This document shows positions 1 to 4,790 of a stretch of 5,149 bases of DNA, piece by piece. The translations under genes were made by a program, and so were the position numbers. The stretch comes from an uncultured Collinsella sp. (lineage in GTDB: Bacteria > Actinomycetota > Coriobacteriia > Coriobacteriales > Coriobacteriaceae): NCBI GenBank assembly GCA_902494135.1, contig CABUSE010000100.1, positions 1-5,149 of the forward strand, given 5' to 3'. The notes beneath the pieces are model-generated. The model did no database searches. It had not been told where the DNA came from and saw nothing but the letters and a program-made list of their open reading frames with translations. Position 1 is the first letter of the stretch, and every line of letters begins with the position of its first letter.

Positions 1-78
1 CGCGGCGTCAACGAGCTCGCCAACAAGCAGATGGGCGCCATCACCGGCGGCCTCAACATCCCGGGCATGCCGTTCTAA
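1..78 (+). CDS. YbaB/EbfC-family nucleoid-associated protein, C-terminal end (partial)
   Basis: The window opens inside this gene; only the last 25 codons and the TAA stop at 76-78 are present. The visible tail reads RGVNELANKQMGAITGGLNI followed by PGMPF. The pattern of a short helix, then MGxITGGLxIPGMPF, is the usual end of YbaB/EbfC proteins. Members are about 100-residue homodimers that bind DNA and are nearly always encoded between dnaX and recR. Here recR follows after 13 bases, which supports the call more than the short fragment alone could. dnaX would be expected upstream, outside the window. The two genes are probably co-transcribed. Confidence 0.85.
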   Translation, partial: RGVNELANKQMGAITGGLNIPGMPF

Positions 79-91
79 GACACGCATATAT

Positions 92-688
92 ATGAGTGCC
101 AACCACAGTCTGCAAAAACTGCTCGATGAGCTGGGCCGTCTGCCGGGCATTGGTCCCAAGTCGGCCCAGCGCATCGCCTATTACCTGTTGGAGGCCGACG
201 CCGAGGAGGCGCGCCGCCTGGCCGAGGCCATCCTGGAGGTCAAGCAGGAGGTCCACTTTTGCAGCCGCTGCTTTAACTACGCCACGGCCGACGAGTGCTC
301 CATCTGCCAGGACCCGATGCGCGATACCACTCGCATTTGCGTGGTGGGCGAGCCGCGCGATGTCCAGGCGATCGAGCGCACGGGCAGCTACCACGGCCTC
401 TACCACGTATTGGGCGGCGTGATCAGTCCCATGGACAAGATTGGCCCCGAGCAGCTGCACATTCGAGAGCTGCTGGCACGCTTGGGCCACGAGGACATCC
501 ACGAGGTCATCATCGCCACCAACCCCAATATTGAGGGCGAGACCACGGCGAGCTATCTGGCCCGTACCATCAAGCCGTTGGGCGTCGAGGTGTCGCGTCT
601 GGCAAGCGGCCTTCCCGTGGGCGGCGACTTGGAGTATGCCGACGAGCTTACGCTTGGCCGCGCCATCGAGGCCCGCCGCGCGATTTAG
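92..688 (+). CDS. recR: Recombination mediator protein RecR
   Basis: RecR works with RecO (and RecF) to load RecA onto single-stranded DNA coated by SSB during gap repair; it acts in the cytoplasm as a ring-shaped oligomer. The 198-residue length is typical. Visible in order: an N-terminal helix-hairpin-helix (LGRLPGIGPKSAQRIAYYLL, residues 14-33); a four-cysteine zinc finger, C57-X2-C60-X8-C69-X2-C72; a Toprim domain from about 81 to 170, with the acidic E87 in VGEPRD and the E148-G-E150 pair in NPNIEGE; and the C-terminal Walker-B-like segment GLPVGGDLEYADELTLGRAI (173-192). The ATG at 92 puts the usual ten or so residues before the HhH motif. No clear Shine-Dalgarno precedes it, so it may be translated by reinitiation after the YbaB stop 13 bases upstream. 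All key residues are present, so the gene looks functional. Confidence 0.97.
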   Translation: MSANHSLQKLLDELGRLPGIGPKSAQRIAYYLLEADAEEARRLAEAILEVKQEVHFCSRCFNYATADECSICQDPMRDTTRICVVGEPRDVQAIERTGSYHGLYHVLGGVISPMDKIGPEQLHIRELLARLGHEDIHEVIIATNPNIEGETTASYLARTIKPLGVEVSRLASGLPVGGDLEYADELTLGRAIEARRAI

Positions 689-725
689 GTGGCGAGTCTG
701 CTCCTGCCGTATGTTTTCCTCGCGA

Positions 726-755
726 CGCACGGGGTAGTCATAATTTCCCCGTGCG
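726..755. repeat. Perfect 9-bp inverted repeat downstream of recR
   Basis: CGCACGGGG at 726-734 is the exact reverse complement of CCCCGTGCG at 747-755, with an AT-rich 12-base loop between. It lies 38 bases after the recR stop. Placement suggests a transcript-end or mRNA-stabilising hairpin for ybaB-recR. No T-run follows on either strand, so it is not a classic intrinsic terminator; it could instead be a protein-binding site or part of a dispersed intergenic repeat. Confidence 0.6.
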
Positions 756-763
756 ACTGTGAG

Positions 764-779
764 TTTGTTGTGCAACAAA
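764..779. promoter_or_regulatory. Palindrome TTTGTTG-TG-CAACAAA, possible operator
   Basis: The two 7-base arms are perfect reverse complements separated by two bases, a shape typical of a dimeric repressor site rather than an RNA hairpin, since the spacer is too short for a loop without breaking the inner pairs. Its core GTTGTGCAAC (767-776) recurs with one change at 840-849. The regulator is unknown. Confidence 0.35.
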
Positions 780-839
780 GATGCTTCGTATCCGCTTATC
801 TCATGGACGCTTCCGCTCGCATCCTTAATTTGTCCATTC

Positions 840-849
840 GTTGCGCAAC
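840..849. promoter_or_regulatory. Palindrome GTTGCGCAAC, second copy of the possible operator core
   Basis: This is a perfect 10-base palindrome matching the core at 767-776 except at one central base. The two cores are 73 bp apart, close to seven helical turns, so proteins bound at both would lie on the same face of the DNA. It overlaps the candidate -35 element at 841-846, which is where a repressor site would be expected. The functional link is inference. Confidence 0.3.
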
Positions 850-871
850 CTTTTTGGTTCGCTGATACACT
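841..871 (+). promoter_or_regulatory. Weak candidate promoter for the kinase operon
   Basis: TTGCGC (841-846) and TACACT (866-871) each keep four of the six sigma-70 consensus bases; the 19-base spacer is long. Start of transcription would be near 878, giving a leader of about 55 bases that includes the terminator hairpin at 894-918. No better -35/-10 pair was found between 689 and 933. An alternative is read-through from recR. Confidence 0.2.
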
Positions 872-893
872 CAAATATGGATTCGAATGAATG

Positions 894-918
894 CGCCGCT
901 CCCGAGCGGCGTGTTTTT
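894..918 (+). terminator. Intrinsic terminator or attenuator just before the kinase operon
   Basis: CGCCGCT (894-900) pairs with AGCGGCG (905-911), seven Watson-Crick pairs closed by a four-base loop; two GU pairs extend the base of the stem. A run of five T follows at 914-918. This is a standard Rho-independent terminator shape. It is odd in position: the Shine-Dalgarno of the next gene begins at 922, so any transcript reaching that gene must read through it. It may end ybaB-recR transcripts, attenuate the downstream operon, or both. Confidence 0.75.
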
Positions 919-921
919 GTT

Positions 922-928
922 GGAGGAG
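922..928 (+). promoter_or_regulatory. Ribosome-binding site GGAGGAG that fixes the start at 934
   Basis: A strong Shine-Dalgarno lies 5 bases before the ATG at 934. The reading frame is open further upstream to a TTG at 841, but that stretch includes the terminator hairpin and has no ribosome-binding site, so 934 is the start to use. Confidence 0.85.
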
Positions 929-933
929 AACGC

Positions 934-1839
934 ATGCGGCCCGGTGGCACTCAGACAAAGCGCGGCGCCGCGGTGCGCATACGACGCCGACTGGGCTTGG
1001 CGCCGCGGGCGTACGCACTGCTATCGTGCTCGCTGGTGCTGGTCATAGCTGGCGTTTCTGCCTATGGCATGACCGTGCCGTCCATGATGCAGGCGCATGC
1101 CGCACGCGAACCGCGCGTGGGGCATGAGGTCAAAAGCGATCTGGGCACCACGACTGGATATGCTTGGGCAAGTGTGGTCGGGCATATTGTGTTTGGCACC
1201 GACGATGCGGACGGCGCCGAGGCCCCGGACAACAAAGTCACGCTTGCCAATGGCAAAACCATCGTGCTCACCAACACCAAGATCATCGATCGATTGTCCA
1301 ACAATAGCGTGGCGGCAACGGTGAATAAGGTCGAGCAGCAAAAGGAGCAGGACGCCCAGCAGTCCGGAAAGCCCGGTAGCTCGGATACTTCTGGCTCCGG
1401 CTCGGATTCATCGAGTTCGGGCGGCGGCTCTGGGTCGGGTTCCTCTACCGGAGGGCCTGGAAACGGCGGCTCGACGGGCGGCAACACTGACAACGATGCA
1501 AACTCCGGCGGCCTTTCCGCTGCTGAGGAAGAGAGCATTCACAGTTGGCTTGTGACCAAGTACAACATGCTCGACGGCTATGTTTCTCGTGCCAATGATG
1601 TGGTCTCGACCTATAACTCTACGGGAGATCCTAGGCCGTGCGACAGCCTGGTCGGGGAGATGTTTGTCATTCGAGCCGAGTTCGGTCGTCAGACATTCTC
1701 GCCCCGGTCAAAGTGGTATCAGCAGTATGCCAATCTGTGGGGCTGTTACACCAACCTATGTCAATGGGTCGGCCATTACGGCGATGATGACGTCGCGCTC
1801 GGTAACTTCAACAATAACGTGGCGGCGCTTGCCCTATGA
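934..1839 (+). CDS. Secreted or membrane-anchored protein with Ser/Gly-rich linker, first gene of a kinase-FHA operon
   Basis: This 301-residue protein is not recognised as a named family. It starts with a basic segment (K9, R10, R15, R17-R19, R25), then one hydrophobic helix at about 26-46, giving an N-in topology with the rest outside. AHA at 54-56 could be a signal peptidase I site; if it is not cut, the protein stays anchored. Residues about 60-140 contain a small possible beta region (KVTLANGKTIVL, 101-112) and a helix rich in Gln, Lys and Glu (131-143). Residues 144-193 are a low-complexity Ser/Gly/Asn/Asp linker. The C-terminal domain (194-301) looks helical, with W205, W261, W269, W278 and cysteines C236, C271, C276. 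The stop overlaps the start of the kinase gene (ATGA), which implies translational coupling and a shared role. A plausible role is the external sensor or a cell-wall-spanning partner of the kinase; this comes from position and topology only. Confidence 0.85.
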   Translation: MRPGGTQTKRGAAVRIRRRLGLAPRAYALLSCSLVLVIAGVSAYGMTVPSMMQAHAAREPRVGHEVKSDLGTTTGYAWASVVGHIVFGTDDADGAEAPDNKVTLANGKTIVLTNTKIIDRLSNNSVAATVNKVEQQKEQDAQQSGKPGSSDTSGSGSDSSSSGGGSGSGSSTGGPGNGGSTGGNTDNDANSGGLSAAEEESIHSWLVTKYNMLDGYVSRANDVVSTYNSTGDPRPCDSLVGEMFVIRAEFGRQTFSPRSKWYQQYANLWGCYTNLCQWVGHYGDDDVALGNFNNNVAALAL

Positions 1840-3680
1840 TGACCGATCTTGCATCCACCACACCACAATCGCTCGGTCGCGATCCGATGGTCGGCCTGCG
1901 CCTGGCGCGTGTCGACGGGTTTGAGCCGGCCATTGCGCTCGGTCAGGACGAACTGCCTGCCTATCTGCGTCGTTTTACGATGTTGTTTGCCGACGATGCC
2001 ACCATGCGCCGTGGCGGTATCGGCCGCGTGACGCGTGCCGTCAACGCCCAAGGCGAGGCCGTGGCGCTCAAGCAGCTCATCTTGCCGGCGCGCGATGAGT
2101 TTGACGACGATGCCGCTCACGAGGCGCTGGTCGCCAAGTTCAAGGCGGCGTTTCGCGAGGAATACGAATGCCATCGCGCCCTTTCGGGCCTTAAGGGCTT
2201 TCCCTGCCTCTATGGCTGGGGCGAGGTCGACGGTGTGCCTGCAATTGTCATGGAATGGGTCGAGGGCGAGACGCTTGCCCGCTTGCGTTCGCGACTCGCC
2301 GTGGACGATGCCGGACGCCTGTCGCCGCTTGTGGCGGCGCGTCTGGGTCGCGACCTGTTCGATCTGCTCTGCCGTATGAGCCTGGTGGGCGAGGGCTTTG
2401 TCCATCGCGATATCTCGCCCGCTAATATTATGGTGCGTACGGCGCGCCTGCCGCTTGACCGGCAGCTTGCCGAGGGCACCTTTGACCTGTGCCTGATCGA
2501 CTTTGGCTCGTCGCTGGCGCTCGAGCCTGCGTCGGCCGTGGCCGGTACCGGCGGCAAGGCGTCGTTTACGGAGCGTTATGCCACGCTGCGTCGCGCGACG
2601 GTTGCCTATGCCCCGCCCGAGATGCTCACCGACGATATTCCCGACCTGCGCGCTTTGCGTATGTCGCCGGCGATCGACGTCTATGCCGCGGCAAGCACGG
2701 TTTACGAGCTCATTGCCGGCGTCGCGCCATACGAAGCCGCGCCGGGCACTTCGGGCACCTCGTGTTCGCGCAAAAAGACGCGCGACATCGCCAGCCCCTA
2801 TCGTCTCAAGATGGACACGCGCCCCGACTATCCCATTGGTGTCCATGCGCCCGGTTGTGATTTGACTCAGCTGCTTCGTCGTGAGCCCGATGTGGCGCTC
2901 GCCGCGGCCGAGCAGGCCCAGCAGCTGGGGCTTGAGCCGGATTCCGAAGAGCTACGCGATGCACTGGCGTTTGTCGATGCCCAGCTGTTCGACGTGGTGA
3001 TGGCCTGTCTGTCCAGCCATCAAAAAGATCGTCCCGAGCCGGCGGCGGTCGAGGCGGCGCTCTCGGCGTTTTGTGACCACTATACGCAAAATGTCGGTCG
3101 TTCGCTCCGCGGCGAGCCGCTCACGCCGTGCCCCATGGATGCGTCCGGCCGCGCGGTTCGTCGCGCGCTGATGGTCGGCGCGACGGTCGTCTGTGGCGTG
3201 GTTTGGGCTGTGGTCGTGGTTTCGGCCACGCTGCTGGCGTCGGGCGCTCGCGTGACGGCGACTTTGGGATCGCTCGTGTGGTCTGGGTCGCTACCGGGTA
3301 TTATTGCCGCACTGGCGTTGGCGCTGCCAGGCATAGCCGGCGTTGCCGCGGGGGCACTTGCACGTGATCGGCGCTCGGGCTTCCTGCAGGGTGTGCTTGC
3401 GCTTTCTGCCTGCGAGGTTCCGGTGTTGGTTGTGGCTGCATGTAGCGTATTTTCCCAACGCGCCGTGATGGGCGGCCTTGTTGCCGCTCTGGTTGCAACC
3501 TATACGCTTACGTGGTTTTTGCTTGCGATGGGCTTTGCCTTTGAACTTCCCGTTTCGGCACCGCGACGCACAAAAGCCCAGATGGCGACTCCGCTTGCCG
3601 GTGGAGCCGCAGCTGCCCGTACTTTTGGCGGACCTGTCGAAGTATCGTCCGATTCTATTTCTACGACCAAGGAGGCCTAG
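1836..3680 (+). CDS. Membrane Ser/Thr protein kinase with four C-terminal transmembrane helices
   Basis: A 614-residue eukaryotic-like kinase that would phosphorylate Ser/Thr on target proteins from the inner face of the membrane. Kinase landmarks: Gly-rich loop RGGIGRV (59-65), ATP-anchoring K79 in VALK, helix C with E108/E109/E111, catalytic HRDISPANI (190-198, base D192, N197), metal-binding DFG (222-224), APPE (259-262), D281 in subdomain IX and R399 near the C-lobe end. The Lys usual after HRD+1 is Ser194, as seen in some bacterial kinases. Residues about 300-385 form an insertion between D281 and R399 that lengthens the C-lobe. Four hydrophobic helices follow, at about 444-469, 486-508, 515-539 and 543-568, then a Ser/Thr-rich tail (574-614). 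There are no PASTA repeats, and only short loops would face outside. The start is MM at 1836; the second ATG at 1839 is equally possible. No Shine-Dalgarno is obvious, so translation likely depends on the ATGA overlap with the gene before. Confidence 0.93.
   Translation: MMTDLASTTPQSLGRDPMVGLRLARVDGFEPAIALGQDELPAYLRRFTMLFADDATMRRGGIGRVTRAVNAQGEAVALKQLILPARDEFDDDAAHEALVAKFKAAFREEYECHRALSGLKGFPCLYGWGEVDGVPAIVMEWVEGETLARLRSRLAVDDAGRLSPLVAARLGRDLFDLLCRMSLVGEGFVHRDISPANIMVRTARLPLDRQLAEGTFDLCLIDFGSSLALEPASAVAGTGGKASFTERYATLRRATVAYAPPEMLTDDIPDLRALRMSPAIDVYAAASTVYELIAGVAPYEAAPGTSGTSCSRKKTRDIASPYRLKMDTRPDYPIGVHAPGCDLTQLLRREPDVALAAAEQAQQLGLEPDSEELRDALAFVDAQLFDVVMACLSSHQKDRPEPAAVEAALSAFCDHYTQNVGRSLRGEPLTPCPMDASGRAVRRALMVGATVVCGVVWAVVVVSATLLASGARVTATLGSLVWSGSLPGIIAALALALPGIAGVAAGALARDRRSGFLQGVLALSACEVPVLVVAACSVFSQRAVMGGLVAALVATYTLTWFLLAMGFAFELPVSAPRRTKAQMATPLAGGAAAARTFGGPVEVSSDSISTTKEA
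3669..3675 (+). promoter_or_regulatory. Ribosome-binding site AAGGAGG for the FHA gene
   Basis: A near-perfect Shine-Dalgarno sits inside the last codons of the kinase gene (K612-E613) and 8 bases before the ATG at 3684. It fixes that start. It also suggests the FHA protein is made at a high rate compared with the kinase, whose own start has no comparable site. Confidence 0.85.
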
Positions 3681-3683
3681 GTC

Positions 3684-4622
3684 ATGGCATCTCAAGTTGA
3701 GCTCACCCCATGCGGGGCCATGTTTGACATCTTTAAGCGCGCGGCGCATCTGAGCCATATCGAGCTGTGCGGCTTGGTGCTTTCGTCCCGTCCGCTCGCC
3801 GACGGCCGCAGCCCGCAGAGCCGAGCCGCCGATCGCTCTTGGGTTTCCCGCTTTATCGTTCGCGCGCCGGTCGGCACGCTTCAGCAGCGCTACTTTGCCG
3901 AATACGGTACCTCGGCTGCGCGTATTATGTCGCAACTGGCCCTGCGCCAGCGCAATCCCATGGACTCCACGGCTGTGATCAATATGGTGTGCGGTCCTGC
4001 AGGTGAACCGATGGTACACGCGCTCGAAGAATGCCACCAGGACACGAATCTCTATCGCAACGCGCTCGATCGCCTGTCCCAGGCGGCGGAACTCATGCCC
4101 GCCGAGCGCGCCGAGGCCGTGCTGGTGCTGTTTGTCGCCGTCGGTTGTTCGGCGGATGTGCGGTCCTCGGTGAACTATGCCATCGACTACGCACACGCGA
4201 CCTGTGGCGGAGGCACATCCACGCCGCGTTCGCTTGGCATGTCGCTGACTGCGGGCGAACGCGAACCCGCCCCGGCGCACCCCTTGGGCTTGCTGCGCGT
4301 GCAAAACAGTTTTGTCGTGAGCGCCCCGCGCTGGATTCAGCCGAGTGAGCAGGGTGTTGAGATTGGCGCGCTGGCCACTGGTGAGGGCGATATTGCCGAC
4401 GTCGGCGACGATGTCTCGGCCCGCCATGCCCATATCTGGTGCGATGCTCAAAATATCTGGCACGTCGAGGACTTGTCGTCCACCAACGGAACCGTGGTGG
4501 TAAACGGGGCCACGCGCGTCTGCATTCAGGTCGAGCCCGGCCGTTCCGCCCAACTCAATCCCGGCGACGAGCTCAAGCTCGGCGAATCCACTACCTATGC
4601 CATTCTCTTCGGTGCCCTCTAG
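3684..4622 (+). CDS. FHA-domain protein, partner of the kinase
   Basis: A 312-residue protein with a C-terminal FHA domain at about 206-310; FHA domains bind phosphothreonine peptides. Visible landmarks are VSARHAHI (244-251, with S245 and H248 of the SxxH motif), the DLSSTNGT turn (263-270, N268-G269) and the closing strands LNPGDELKLG (291-300). The first conserved motif, normally IGR, reads IGA (227-229), so the Arg that usually contacts phosphate is absent. Residues 1-200 are not recognised: no signal peptide or membrane helix, some likely helices (about 65-90, 112-150), cysteines at 10, 29, 103, 117, 155 and 174. It is probably cytoplasmic. The gene starts 3 bases after the kinase stop, so it is surely co-transcribed and a likely substrate, adaptor or effector of the kinase. 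FHA proteins next to Ser/Thr kinases are a recurring actinobacterial pattern; the specific job here is unknown. Confidence 0.92.
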   Translation: MASQVELTPCGAMFDIFKRAAHLSHIELCGLVLSSRPLADGRSPQSRAADRSWVSRFIVRAPVGTLQQRYFAEYGTSAARIMSQLALRQRNPMDSTAVINMVCGPAGEPMVHALEECHQDTNLYRNALDRLSQAAELMPAERAEAVLVLFVAVGCSADVRSSVNYAIDYAHATCGGGTSTPRSLGMSLTAGEREPAPAHPLGLLRVQNSFVVSAPRWIQPSEQGVEIGALATGEGDIADVGDDVSARHAHIWCDAQNIWHVEDLSSTNGTVVVNGATRVCIQVEPGRSAQLNPGDELKLGESTTYAILFGAL

Positions 4623-4675
4623 CCGGCAGTTAGGGACGTTCCTTTTCTGCCGGCACTTGGGGACACTCCTTGGCG
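4622..4675 (+). repeat. Two tandem 27-bp repeat units with internal inverted repeats
   Basis: Units at 4622-4648 and 4649-4675 align without gaps at 20 of 27 positions, 19 of the first 23. The shared pattern is GCCGGCA-n-TT-n-GGGAC-nnn-CCTT. A third, degenerate copy begins at 4683 (GCCGGCCGCTTGGGAC). GCCGGCAG (4622-4629) is the reverse complement of CTGCCGGC (4647-4654), and AGGGA/TTCCT can pair inside that loop, so the first unit forms a nested hairpin. It starts at the last base of the FHA stop codon. It resembles a REP-like intergenic element and may also protect or end the operon transcript; there is no clear T-run after the outer stem. Confidence 0.7.
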
Positions 4676-4689
4676 CGCCAGGGCCGGCC
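4668..4689. repeat. Adjacent palindromes TGGCGCGCCA and GGCCGGCC
   Basis: TGGCGCGCCA (4671-4680) is a perfect palindrome that extends by two GC pairs and one wobble to 4668-4683. GGCCGGCC (4682-4689) follows directly and contains the start of the third degenerate repeat unit. Both probably belong to the same repeat element as the tandem units upstream. Confidence 0.55.
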
Positions 4690-4697
4690 GCTTGGGA

Positions 4698-4719
4698 CGA
4701 GGGGCCATTTCGCCCCTTG
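4698..4719 (+). repeat. Hairpin downstream of the repeat element
   Basis: CGAGGGGC (4698-4705) pairs with GCCCCTTG (4712-4719), eight pairs including one GU, with loop CATTTC. It could be the transcript end of the kinase operon, but the bases that follow are G/C-rich rather than T-rich, so intrinsic termination is doubtful. Confidence 0.45.
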
Positions 4720-4752
4720 GCGGTCAGTCGGGGTAAACCTTTACCGCACGCC

Positions 4753-4790
4753 TATATTTGCCGAAATTACACTTGACGGCGGGGTACAAT
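4753..4790 (+). promoter_or_regulatory. Promoter-like elements upstream of nifJ, arrangement unclear
   Basis: TATATT (4753-4758) and TACAAT (4785-4790) each match five of six bases of a -10 box, and TTGACG (4773-4778) matches five of six bases of a -35 box. No pair has correct spacing: TTGACG and TACAAT are only 6 bases apart, and TTGCCG (4758-4763) is 21 bases from TACAAT. A promoter in this AT-richer patch is likely since it is the only such patch before nifJ, but which elements are used cannot be settled from the sequence. Confidence 0.3.

Noticed and set aside
841..933. Upstream TTG start extending the Ser/Gly-linker protein by 31 residues
   Set aside because: The extension contains the terminator hairpin and lacks a ribosome-binding site, while GGAGGAG lies at ideal distance from the ATG at 934 and directly precedes the basic-then-hydrophobic N-terminus.
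53..1018. Minus-strand open frame (321 codons) across recR and the following gap
   Set aside because: It is opposite recR, whose identity is certain, and spans both hairpins; its product shows no family features.
1776..2846. Minus-strand open frame (356 codons) opposite the kinase domain
   Set aside because: It mirrors the codon pattern of the kinase gene, has no recognisable domain, and no ribosome-binding site or promoter supports it.
3291..4553. Long minus-strand open frame (420 codons) opposite the kinase end and FHA gene
   Set aside because: It lies opposite two well-supported genes, its product is an Arg/His/Gly-rich composition without motifs, and long antisense frames are expected in high-GC DNA with this codon use.
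4622..4700. Short CRISPR array
   Set aside because: The repeat units are directly tandem without unique spacers, have diverged from each other, and no cas gene is present.
4773..4790. TTGACG and TACAAT as a sigma-70 promoter pair
   Set aside because: The spacer is only 6 bases, far short of the 16-18 needed, so they cannot act together as -35 and -10.
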